DNA of 64,000 nt from positions 558,001 through 622,000 of the forward strand of contig CAXXDH010000001.1 in NCBI GenBank assembly GCA_963677785.2, written 5' to 3'. This DNA comes from G963665495 sp963677785 (GTDB lineage: Bacteria > Desulfobacterota > Desulfovibrionia > Desulfovibrionales > Desulfovibrionaceae). The notes beneath the pieces were generated by a model that did not search any database, was not told the origin of the DNA, and saw only the letters and a list, made by a program, of their open reading frames with translations. A program made the translations under genes and the position numbers. Shown here in pieces: positions 9,257 through 17,729 of this stretch (positions are counted from its first letter, which is position 1; each line of letters begins with the position of its first letter).

Positions 9257-11679
9257 CGCGATATGTTTGCATACATGGTCATTTCTACCAGCCTCCGCGG
9301 GAAAATCCCTGGTTGGAGGAAGTCGAGGTGCAGGATTCGGCTTCTCCCTACCACGACTGGAACGAAAGGATCACGGCCGAATGCTACGGACCAAACGCTA
9401 CCGCGCGTATTCTGGATGCCGATCAGCGTATCGTTGATATCGTCAACAACTACTCCAAGATAAGCTACAATTTCGGCCCCACGCTGCTTTCCTGGCTGGA
9501 GAGGCAAGAGCCGGAAGTCTACGAGGCCATTATCCGGGCGGATGCCTTGTCCAGGGAGCGCTTCAACGGGCACGGCTCAGCCATGGCCCAGGTCTACAAC
9601 CATATCATCATGCCCCTGGCCAACGAGCGGGACCGGCGTACGCAGGTGCTCTGGGGCATCGAGGATTTTGCGAGCCGTTTCGGGAGGGCCCCCGAGGGCA
9701 TGTGGCTCGCGGAAACAGCAGTGGATACGGCCACGCTGGAAGAACTGGCGCTCAACGGGATTCGTTTCACGGTGCTTGCTCCGCGGCAGGCCGCGCGGGT
9801 CCGGCGCCTGGCGGACGAAAACGACTGGAACGATGTTTCGGACGGGCGCGTGGACCCCACTGCAGCCTACCGTTGCGTGTTGCCTTCCGGGCGGGAGATT
9901 TCCCTGTTTTTTTATGACGGCCCCATTTCCCAGGATCTGGCATTCGGCGACGTATTGAGCAGCGGCGAGGCCTTCAAGGAGCGGCTGGCCGCCGCATTCA
10001 CGGAAAACGGCCGGGACTGGCCCCAGCTGGTGCACGTGGCCACGGACGGCGAGACCTACGGCCACCACCATGCGCACGGTGAAATGGCCCTGGCCTATTG
10101 TCTGCATCTTATCGAGCAGGATCCGTCTCTGGAATTGACCAACTACAGTGCCTATCTGGCCGCGCACGAGCCCGTGCTGGATGTGGAGATTTTCGACAAT
10201 TCGTCCTGGAGCTGCATCCACGGGGTGGAACGCTGGCGCGCGGATTGCGGCTGCCATTCGGGCATGCACGGCGACTGGAATCAGGCCTGGCGGAAACCGC
10301 TGCGCCAGGCCATGGACTGGCTTTCGGAGCAGGCCGCGCAGATTTTTGCCGGGCAGGGCAAAATCTACTTTAAAGATCCCTGGGGCGCGCGGGACCGCTA
10401 CGTACGCGTATTGCTGGACCGTTCGGAGTCCAATTCCATAGCTTTTCTGGATGCCGAAGCCGCTTCCCCGCTAGGGCCTCTGGACAGAATCGCGGCCTTG
10501 AAACTGCTCGAACTGCAGCGTTTCGCCCAATATATTTATACGAGCTGCGGCTGGTTTTTCGACGAGATTTCCGGCATCGAAACCGTGCAGAATCTGCAGT
10601 ACGCGGCTCGGGCCATCCAACTGGCGGAAGAGCTCTGCGGCTGCTTTCTGGAGGAACGCTTCGTGGAGCTGCTGGAGCAGGCCCCCAGCAATGTTTTTCC
10701 CAACGGCGCCCATGCCTACAATGAATTCGCCCGGCCCGCACGGGTAAACATGCTGCGGGTGGCCGCGCATTACGCCATCTCCTCCTTGTTCAACAACGAC
10801 CGCACGGAATATCATTTCGGCAGCTACCTCGTACTGCGGGACCTGTCCGTCCGTTACGGGGCAGGGCGCTCGAGCCTGGTCCTGGGCAAGGCCAAGGTCG
10901 CTTCCACGGTGACCGGCGAGCATATCCAGGTGCAGTTCGCCGTATTGCATCCGGGAGACCACAATGTAATCTGCGGGTTGAACTTTTTCATCGACCGCCA
11001 GCATTTTTCCAATATGGAGACCAAACTGCGCGCTTCGTTCGAGCGCGGCGAGCTGGCCGAGGCCATCCGGACCATGGACGGTATTTTCGGAGAGAATATT
11101 TTCTCCATTCAGCATCTGTTCCGCGACGACCAGCGCAGGGTGGTGGACAAGGTGCTGGATCCCGCCCTGGAGAGCGCGGAAAAGGCCTATCGAGAAATGT
11201 TTGAAAGCAATTATTCCATTCTCCATTTTCTTGGTCATCTGCATATCCCGGCGCCGGAACAGCTGCGCAGGGCCGCCGCTTATGTGGTGAGTACGGATCT
11301 CAAGCGCATGTTCGGGGCGAAGGAAATGGATCTGGACCAATTGCGAAGCCTCATGGCCGAAGCCGGCAAGTGGTCTCTGGACCTGCATCGGGAGGAACTC
11401 GGTTTTCTGGCGGCCCAGTGGATCAACGAACGGATGCGCGCCGTCCAATCCTTTCCCGGAGAGGTCAAGATCATCCGCCACCTTTCCGAAGCCTTGGAAC
11501 ACCTCGTGGGCCTGCCCCTGGGGCTGCATCACTGGAAGGCGCAGAATATCTGCTTCGCACTGGGCAAGGAATATTATCCGCAACAGCGCAGCGCAGCAAA
11601 AAATGGCGACTCGCAGGCCGCCGCTTGGGTGGATGATTTCCGGCGGCTGGCAACGTTGCTGCAGGTGGCATTGGAATGA
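9253..11679 (+). CDS. GH57 family glycoside hydrolase with DUF3536 region
   Basis: 808 residues from the ATG at 9253, which overlaps the treZ stop. The N-terminus has the GH57 motif region HGHFYQPPRENPW, then EGMWLAETAVD and VATDGETYGHHHAHGEMA (near residue 262), corresponding to conserved GH57 motifs that contribute catalytic Glu/Asp. The long C-terminal half matches the DUF3536 type of GH57 proteins as I remember it. GH57 members act on alpha-glucans (amylase, branching or 4-alpha-glucanotransferase activities); the exact activity of the DUF3536 branch is not known to me. Its insertion between treZ and treY with ATGA overlaps on both sides argues for a role in preparing linear maltodextrins from glycogen for TreY. 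Confidence 0.85.
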   Translation: MTRYVCIHGHFYQPPRENPWLEEVEVQDSASPYHDWNERITAECYGPNATARILDADQRIVDIVNNYSKISYNFGPTLLSWLERQEPEVYEAIIRADALSRERFNGHGSAMAQVYNHIIMPLANERDRRTQVLWGIEDFASRFGRAPEGMWLAETAVDTATLEELALNGIRFTVLAPRQAARVRRLADENDWNDVSDGRVDPTAAYRCVLPSGREISLFFYDGPISQDLAFGDVLSSGEAFKERLAAAFTENGRDWPQLVHVATDGETYGHHHAHGEMALAYCLHLIEQDPSLELTNYSAYLAAHEPVLDVEIFDNSSWSCIHGVERWRADCGCHSGMHGDWNQAWRKPLRQAMDWLSEQAAQIFAGQGKIYFKDPWGARDRYVRVLLDRSESNSIAFLDAEAASPLGPLDRIAALKLLELQRFAQYIYTSCGWFFDEISGIETVQNLQYAARAIQLAEELCGCFLEERFVELLEQAPSNVFPNGAHAYNEFARPARVNMLRVAAHYAISSLFNNDRTEYHFGSYLVLRDLSVRYGAGRSSLVLGKAKVASTVTGEHIQVQFAVLHPGDHNVICGLNFFIDRQHFSNMETKLRASFERGELAEAIRTMDGIFGENIFSIQHLFRDDQRRVVDKVLDPALESAEKAYREMFESNYSILHFLGHLHIPAPEQLRRAAAYVVSTDLKRMFGAKEMDLDQLRSLMAEAGKWSLDLHREELGFLAAQWINERMRAVQSFPGEVKIIRHLSEALEHLVGLPLGLHHWKAQNICFALGKEYYPQQRSAAKNGDSQAAAWVDDFRRLATLLQVALE

Positions 11680-14513
11680 GCGACACATCCTTCAAGATTC
11701 CCCTCTGTACGTACCGGGTTCAGTTATCCCCAGCCTTTGGTTTCGAATCCTGCCGTTCCATTCTTCCTTATCTCGAACAACTGGGTGTTTCGCACATCTA
11801 CGCCTCGCCGCTTTTCAAATGCCGGCCGGGTTCGGCGCACGGCTATGACGTCTGCGATCATTTGCAGCTGAATCCCGAACTCGGCACGGAAAAAGAGTTT
11901 ACCCGGCTCATGGCCGAAGTGAAGAGCCGCGGAATGGGCTGGATTCAGGACATTGTTCCCAATCATATGGCGGTGTCCGGTGCGAACCGGATGCTGGTGG
12001 ACGTGTTGGAAAACGGACCGGCGTCTCGGTTCTTTTCCTTTTTCGACATCGAGTGGGATCATCCGTACGAGAATATGCACGGCCGGATGCTCGCGCCTTT
12101 TCTGGGCAGTTTTTACAACGAAACGCTGGAGCGCGGTGAAATCCGCATCGGTTTCGACGAGGACGGTTTTTTTGTCCGCTACTACGAACTGCGTTTTCCG
12201 CTTTGCCTGGATTCCTACAACAGCATCCTCACGCTGGGGCTGGATGCGCTGCGCCGGAAACTCGGACGGGACCACATCGATTACGTCAAACTCCTGGGTA
12301 TTCTCTACAATATCAAGTCCTTGCCTGAAGAAGCCCAGGAAGAACGCTACGATCAGATTTTTTTTATCAAGCGGATGTTGTTTGAGCTTTATGACTCCAG
12401 CGCGGACGTAAGAGCCTTTCTGGATGCAAATCTGGAGCGGTTCAACGGAGCTGGGCGTACGGACGGCTCGGAGCGCAAGGATCCCTGGCGGCTCTTGGAC
12501 AATCTGCTGGCGGAACAGTATTTCCGGCTTTCCTTTTGGAAGGTGGCCGGAGATGAGATCAACTATCGGCGTTTTTTCAGCATCAACGACCTGATTTCCC
12601 TGCGGGTTGAAGATGAAGCTGTCTTCGACTACACGCACCGCTTCATTCTGGACAAAGTCCGTTCCGGCGAATTCGGCGGATTGCGGGTGGACCATGTGGA
12701 CGGGCTTTATGACCCGACCGGCTATCTGCGGCGTTTGCGGGAGCAGTCCGGGGGCGTTTACCTGGTGGTGGAAAAAATTCTCTCCGAAACCGAACCCCTG
12801 CCCGGGTTCTGGCCGGTGCAGGGCACCACGGGCTATGATTTTTTGAATCGTGTCTGCGGTTTGTTTGTGGACAAAAGCAATGGTCCGGCCTTTGACCAGA
12901 TTTATACCTCCTTTACCAGCTTGCGGCGTCCGTTGGGCAAACTGCTGGCTCAGAAAAAACATCTGATAGTGGAAAGGAACATGGCCGGAGACGTGGACAA
13001 CATGGCCCGGCTGGTGAAAATGGTCGCAGGCAAGGACCGCCGTGCTTTCGACATCACCCTGAACGCGTTGCGCGAGGCCATCACGGAGCTGCTGGTGCAG
13101 TTTCCGGTCTACCGGACCTATATTTCCAACGATACGTTGCGCAGCCAGGATCTGGGATTTATTCGGGCGACCATCAGCACTGTCCGGCGCCGCAAGCCGG
13201 AGCTGAAGCAGGAGCTGGATTTTCTCGAACGATTTTTGCTGCTCGACTTCGGCGAAGGCACCAGCGAGGAAGACCGGCGCAAATGGGTGCAATTCGTAAT
13301 GCGTTTTCAGCAGGTCACAGGTCCGCTCCAGGCCAAAGGGTTGGAGGATACGGTCTTTTACGTCATGAACCGGCTGCTCTGCCTCAACGAAGTGGGCGGC
13401 TGGCCCGGCAGTTTCGGACTTGATCCGCAAGATCTGCACGCCTTTGTGACGGAACGCGCGCAGAACTGGCCGCACGCCATGAACGCCACGGCTACCCACG
13501 ACACCAAACGGGGGGAGGATGCCCGGATGCGCCTGGCCGCCTTGTCCGAGATGCCGGAAATCTGGCAGGCCGCATTGAAGCGTTTCAACCAGCTCAACGC
13601 CCGCAAACGCCGCCAGGTGGAGGGCCGCCCGGCTCCAGGGCTCAACGACGAGTATTTTTTGTACCAGTCCCTGCTGGCGCATTGGCCCTGGATAGGGCGC
13701 GAGCCGGATTCGGACGAACTGCAGGCCTTTGGCAACCGCTTGAAATCCTACCTGATAAAGTCCGTACGCGAGGCAAAGGATCATTCCGCCTGGATCAGTC
13801 CGGACGAGGAATACGAACAGGCCTATCTGGCCTTTGCCGGGGCGTTGCTGCGCCCCGGACGCAATGCCTTTCTCAAGGAATTTTTTCCCCTCAAGGAAAC
13901 AGTGGCCCGGACCGGCCTGTGTTATTCGCTGGGGCAAATCCTGCTCAAGCTGACGGTTCCGGGAGTGCCGGACATCTACCAGGGCACTGAATTCTGGAAT
14001 TATGATTTCGTGGATCCGGACAACCGGCGGCCCGTGGATTTTCGCCGCCGCAGCGCGTTGCTCGACAACTGGCGGAATGCGTATGGAGAATCCGCCCAGA
14101 CACTGGCGGAGACGCTTCTGGCACAGCCCGAAGACGGCGGACTCAAGCTGTTCGCCCTTTGGCGCACCTTGCAAACCCGCAGGAAATATCCGGGTCTGTT
14201 CCAGGAGGGCGCGTACCTGCCCGTCGGATTGGAGGGCGCGCGGGTGGACCGGCTTTTCGGGTTCCTGCGGCAGTTGGAGCACAGCTGGGCTCTGGTGCTC
14301 GTTCCGCGTCTGGTTGCCGGCATCTGCGATACGGGCTTTCCCATGGGAAAGGTCTGGGAGAATACGCAGGTGGTTTTGCCTGACCTCCCGGCCGGGCGGC
14401 AGGGAAAAACAACAATGTGGCGTTGCTGTTTCACGGACGCGCAACTGCCCGCAACCACTCTTGCCGTGGGTGATTTTCTGCGGTTCCCGGTAGGATTGTG
14501 GATTCTGGAATAA
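11676..14513 (+). CDS. treY: Malto-oligosyltrehalose synthase (GH13)
   Basis: 945 residues; start ATG overlaps the previous stop (11676-11679). Isomerises the reducing-end alpha-1,4 linkage of maltodextrins to alpha,alpha-1,1, forming maltooligosyl-trehalose. Family landmarks: TYRVQLSPAFGF at the N-terminus, YASPLFKCRPGSAHGYDV, DIVPNHMAV, GGLRVDHVDGLYDP (catalytic Asp region), YLVVEKIL (catalytic Glu), and NATATHDTKRGEDARMR with the third acid. The C-terminal third (PGVPDIYQGTEFW) is typical of TreY. Last gene of the trehalose block; it converges with the GGDEF/EAL gene 16 nt away with no strong terminator between them. Confidence 0.95.
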   Translation: MSDTSFKIPLCTYRVQLSPAFGFESCRSILPYLEQLGVSHIYASPLFKCRPGSAHGYDVCDHLQLNPELGTEKEFTRLMAEVKSRGMGWIQDIVPNHMAVSGANRMLVDVLENGPASRFFSFFDIEWDHPYENMHGRMLAPFLGSFYNETLERGEIRIGFDEDGFFVRYYELRFPLCLDSYNSILTLGLDALRRKLGRDHIDYVKLLGILYNIKSLPEEAQEERYDQIFFIKRMLFELYDSSADVRAFLDANLERFNGAGRTDGSERKDPWRLLDNLLAEQYFRLSFWKVAGDEINYRRFFSINDLISLRVEDEAVFDYTHRFILDKVRSGEFGGLRVDHVDGLYDPTGYLRRLREQSGGVYLVVEKILSETEPLPGFWPVQGTTGYDFLNRVCGLFVDKSNGPAFDQIYTSFTSLRRPLGKLLAQKKHLIVERNMAGDVDNMARLVKMVAGKDRRAFDITLNALREAITELLVQFPVYRTYISNDTLRSQDLGFIRATISTVRRRKPELKQELDFLERFLLLDFGEGTSEEDRRKWVQFVMRFQQVTGPLQAKGLEDTVFYVMNRLLCLNEVGGWPGSFGLDPQDLHAFVTERAQNWPHAMNATATHDTKRGEDARMRLAALSEMPEIWQAALKRFNQLNARKRRQVEGRPAPGLNDEYFLYQSLLAHWPWIGREPDSDELQAFGNRLKSYLIKSVREAKDHSAWISPDEEYEQAYLAFAGALLRPGRNAFLKEFFPLKETVARTGLCYSLGQILLKLTVPGVPDIYQGTEFWNYDFVDPDNRRPVDFRRRSALLDNWRNAYGESAQTLAETLLAQPEDGGLKLFALWRTLQTRRKYPGLFQEGAYLPVGLEGARVDRLFGFLRQLEHSWALVLVPRLVAGICDTGFPMGKVWENTQVVLPDLPAGRQGKTTMWRCCFTDAQLPATTLAVGDFLRFPVGLWILE

Positions 14514-14529
14514 AGGAGGCCGGGAGGCG

Positions 14530-16227
14530 TCAGTCCTGCGTTTTTTTATTCGCCTTGATGATCAGATTGCCGATTTCCTTTTGAGAAACGGGCTTGGAAA
14601 ACAGAAATCCCTGGCCCCATTCACATGCCAGTCCGCGGAGCATGGACCATTGTTCGTCCATCTCTATGCCCTCGGCCACCACGTCGAGTTCCAGCGTGTG
14701 GGCCAGATCAATTACCGACCGGACAATCTTGCGCTTGCTGGTGTTGCTTTCCATGGCGTCGATGAATCGCTTATCGACTTTGAGCGTATCGATGGGAAAT
14801 GATTGCAGATAGCTCAGGGAAGAGTATCCCGTACCGAAGTCGTCTATGCTGATGCGTACGCCCAGTGCCTTGATGCGTTCGAGTTTCTGGGCCGTACGTT
14901 CGGGGTTTTCCATGGCCACGGTTTCCGTGATTTCCAACTTCAGGCACTGGGGGGGGATGCCGGACATGTCAAGAGCGCTTTTGACCACGTCCACAATGTC
15001 ATGCTGCGCCAGTTGCCGTGCGGAAAGGTTGACGCTCACGTTCAAAGGAGATTGCCGGTCGTGCTCCAGCTGCCAGTTGCGCATGTCCATGCAGGCCTGG
15101 CGCAAAGCCCAGGCCCCGAGCTGGACAATGAAATCATTTTCCTCGGCAATGGGCAGAAAAACATCGGGGGAGAGCAGTCCGCGGACGGGATGTTGCCAGC
15201 GGATCAATGCCTCCACACCGGTAAGCTTTTTGTTTTCCAGCGAAACAATGGGTTGATAGAGCATCCGGAACTCGCCGTTTTTCAGGGCATTGCGCATGTC
15301 CCGTTCGATTTCCATGACCTTGACGGCTTGTTCCAGCATACGCGCGTTGAATACTTTGATGCGGTGGCGCGTGCTTTTTTTGGCCTGGCGCATGGCGATA
15401 TTGGCCGTACGCAGCAGATCCTCTGGCGTATTGTAGGGAGAAGCGCCGAGCACGATTCCCATGCTAGCGGTGATCAGGATATCCGTCTCCTGCAGCCGGA
15501 AAGGATCCTGAAAGGATTGTTGCATCTTGCTGACGATGCGGATGGTTTCTTTGGGGTGCGTGAGATTGAGCACTGTAATAAATTCGTCACCGCCCTGGCG
15601 GGCGAAAAAGTGGTCTGTGTGGGCGAGCACATCCTGCAAACGCCGGGCGACTTGTTTGATGAGTTCGTCGCCGTAACAGGTCCCCATGGAGTCATTGATG
15701 ACCTTGAGCCGGTCGATGTCGATATAGACGATGGAAAAAAAAGACGAATCCGTTTCCTTGGCCTTGTCGACCAAGGTCTGGAGGTGATCCAGGCAGGCTT
15801 CCCGGTTGGCCAGTCCGGTCATTAAATCGATATGTTTGGATGCTTCCAGACGCAATTCGAGTTGCTTGCGTTTGGTAATATCCCAGATTGTGGAACGAAT
15901 CTGCTGTTTGGTTCCTGCTGTATCGAAAATAAAAGAACTGCTGCGGGCAATCCAGCGCATGCCATTTTGTGTATTGAGCCGGAGTTCCACGTATTGCGGT
16001 GATTCACAGGTTCGCAGTTTTTTCAGAAATCCGTCCCAATCCTGTTTGCTCTCGGGATGAATCAAGTTCTCAAAAAGATGGGGGTTACCCAGGAGTTCCC
16101 TGGAATTGAGGCCTGTGATGCGGCTGCAGCTGGGAGAAACGAACAAAAGTTGAAGGTTCAGGTCTTCCAAAAGCTCCATGTGGTAGGGATTGCAGGCAAT
16201 GCGTTGGAATATTTCCTGTTCCGTCAT
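14530..16227 (-). CDS. PAS-GGDEF-EAL cyclic-di-GMP turnover protein
   Basis: 565 residues from the ATG at 16227; upstream in-frame TTG/ATG codons at 16272-16267 have no ribosome binding site. One PAS/PAC domain (about 1-130; VSPSCSRITGLNSRELLG) is followed by GGDEF (intact GGDEF in ARQGGDEFITVL) and EAL (intact EALIRW, with NVSVNLSARQ, LEITETVAM and DDFGTGYSSLSYL). The conserved catalytic residues of both domains appear present, so it could be a synthase, a phosphodiesterase or bifunctional. No transmembrane segment, so cytosolic. It converges on treY. A small palindrome (TATCTTGAGATA, about 16277-16288) lies just upstream and could be an operator. Confidence 0.92.
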   Translation of the reverse strand: MTEQEIFQRIACNPYHMELLEDLNLQLLFVSPSCSRITGLNSRELLGNPHLFENLIHPESKQDWDGFLKKLRTCESPQYVELRLNTQNGMRWIARSSSFIFDTAGTKQQIRSTIWDITKRKQLELRLEASKHIDLMTGLANREACLDHLQTLVDKAKETDSSFFSIVYIDIDRLKVINDSMGTCYGDELIKQVARRLQDVLAHTDHFFARQGGDEFITVLNLTHPKETIRIVSKMQQSFQDPFRLQETDILITASMGIVLGASPYNTPEDLLRTANIAMRQAKKSTRHRIKVFNARMLEQAVKVMEIERDMRNALKNGEFRMLYQPIVSLENKKLTGVEALIRWQHPVRGLLSPDVFLPIAEENDFIVQLGAWALRQACMDMRNWQLEHDRQSPLNVSVNLSARQLAQHDIVDVVKSALDMSGIPPQCLKLEITETVAMENPERTAQKLERIKALGVRISIDDFGTGYSSLSYLQSFPIDTLKVDKRFIDAMESNTSKRKIVRSVIDLAHTLELDVVAEGIEMDEQWSMLRGLACEWGQGFLFSKPVSQKEIGNLIIKANKKTQD

Positions 16228-16739
16228 GATCGCTCGCTTAAAAATGAATTTTAGATAGTCAGGCGGCATCAAATAGTATCTTGAGATACGTATATCTTAG
16301 TCAATACCATAAAAAAATGTAAATGTATTTAGCAAAATTGTGGGGTAATGGAGGGAAGAGTGGTTTGTGGAAAAGGTCTAACCATTCTCGCGGTGCAAAA
16401 GTCGATATGATATTTGCAGTCTGTGCCATAAAAATGTCGGAAAGCCTGCAACAGGGTAGCAATATCAGGGAAACAATGATAAAGAGGAAGAACTATTTAC
16501 TGGGTTTTGTCCCTGGACGAGTTGTTCAAAGGTGCTTATAAACAGTGTATCCCGAACGTTGCGCAAGGATTTGCCAGGACATTGCGTGTGGTGCTGGAAC
16601 CCCAGTCGTTCGAGCGTCTTGCATCGTTCAGGGAAAAGGGAATCCGCCTGTTGCAGGAATAGGCTTTTTTTGTCAGAACACCCAACGGGCAGCCCTGAAA
16701 CAACTTGTGTGATTTGCGGAAAAAAATGAGTCGCGCGAT
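16228..16739. other. Intergenic region between divergent GGDEF/EAL and phoH genes
   Basis: About 510 nt, divergent. The left part is AT-rich; the right part, from about 16540, has coding-like composition, but the open frames there have no recognisable domain. A five-codon frame (ATG 16726 to TGA 16741-16743) overlaps the phoH start as ATGA; it has no ribosome binding site of its own, so a leader-peptide role is speculative. Promoters for both flanking genes must lie here but I cannot place them. Confidence 0.5.
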
Positions 16740-17729
16740 ATGACAGTATGCGCAATGTATGAAAGAAACCTGGAGTTTGACGACTCCTTTCTGGCTCGCG
16801 AACTGTTCGGGCCGGGCAACGACCATTTGACACTGCTTACCAAAGAGAGCGGAGTGGACCTTCAGACAAGGGGAGCTGCTCTCACCGTACGCGGGCCGGA
16901 TGAAAAACGTGTCGAACGCGTCAGCAATCTGCTTGTGCAGGCTTATGGCCTGTTGAAGCAGGGAACGCGTATCTACGCGCCGGATTTGCTGCACGGACTG
17001 CATATGCTTGCGCGCCAGCCCGGCGCAAAGCTCAAGGATATTTTTCAAGACGCCGTATTTGTAGTTTCTCCCAAGCGAACCATCACCCCCAAGACACTGA
17101 GCCAGAAGGTTTATGTGGATGCCATCAGGTCGCATGATCTGGTTTTCGGTATCGGTCCCGCCGGTACGGGCAAGACTTTTCTGGCCGTGGCTCTGGCGGT
17201 GTCCTACCTGCTATCCAAACAGGTCAAGCGAATTATTCTTATCCGGCCGGCTGTTGAGGCTGGTGAAAAACTGGGTTTTTTACCTGGCGACATGGCAGAA
17301 AAGGTGAACCCTTACCTGCGTCCCATGTACGATGCGCTGCATGACATGCTGGACTACGGCAAAGTCAATGAAATGCTGGAAAACGGCGTCATAGAAGTGG
17401 CCCCGCTGGCGTTTATGCGCGGCAGAACTCTGAACGACGCGTTTATCATCATGGACGAAGCGCAGAACACCACGCCGGAACAGATGAAAATGGTTCTGAC
17501 CAGACTGGGCTTCGGATCACGGGCCGTTGTTACCGGCGACGTCACCCAGATCGACCTGCCTCCTGCCGGGGGCAGAAACGGCCACACGAGCGAACGTTCC
17601 GGCTTGGTTCAGGCGGAAAAGATTTTAAGCAACGTGGAGGGCGTACGTTTCGTCCATTTCCACGCCCAGGACGTTATCCGCCATCCGCTGGTGGCGCGGA
17701 TAGTCAAAGCGTACGAGAGCAATGCGTAA
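16740..17729 (+). CDS. ybeZ: PhoH-family ATPase (YbeZ-like)
   Basis: 329 residues, cytosolic P-loop ATPase related to the helicase module of superfamily 1. Walker A GPAGTGKT at residues 139-146, Walker B FIIMDEAQN near 240, then TGDVTQIDLP and a C-terminal RHPLVARIV tail, all typical of PhoH/YbeZ. An N-terminal KH-like part is present. In other bacteria it partners YbeY in rRNA maturation and ribosome quality control; here it starts a phoH - HD phosphodiesterase - ybeY series that is widely conserved. The start is uncertain (ATG 16740 or 16755; no strong ribosome binding site). Its last 8 nt overlap the next gene. Confidence 0.92.
   Translation: MTVCAMYERNLEFDDSFLARELFGPGNDHLTLLTKESGVDLQTRGAALTVRGPDEKRVERVSNLLVQAYGLLKQGTRIYAPDLLHGLHMLARQPGAKLKDIFQDAVFVVSPKRTITPKTLSQKVYVDAIRSHDLVFGIGPAGTGKTFLAVALAVSYLLSKQVKRIILIRPAVEAGEKLGFLPGDMAEKVNPYLRPMYDALHDMLDYGKVNEMLENGVIEVAPLAFMRGRTLNDAFIIMDEAQNTTPEQMKMVLTRLGFGSRAVVTGDVTQIDLPPAGGRNGHTSERSGLVQAEKILSNVEGVRFVHFHAQDVIRHPLVARIVKAYESNA

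Noticed and set aside
11724..14444. A 906-codon open frame on the minus strand opposite treY, and similar long frames opposite glgB/treZ (5693-7801), the HD phosphodiesterase (18325-20037) and the histidine kinase (54803-56602)
   Set aside because: Translations are low-complexity Gln/His/Gly/Arg-rich with no domain, and the opposite strand encodes full-length conserved enzymes. Long antisense frames follow from codon bias in GC-rich genes.
16726..16743. Five-codon frame overlapping the phoH start as ATGA
   Set aside because: No Shine-Dalgarno sequence and no attenuator-type hairpin; a leader peptide is not supported.
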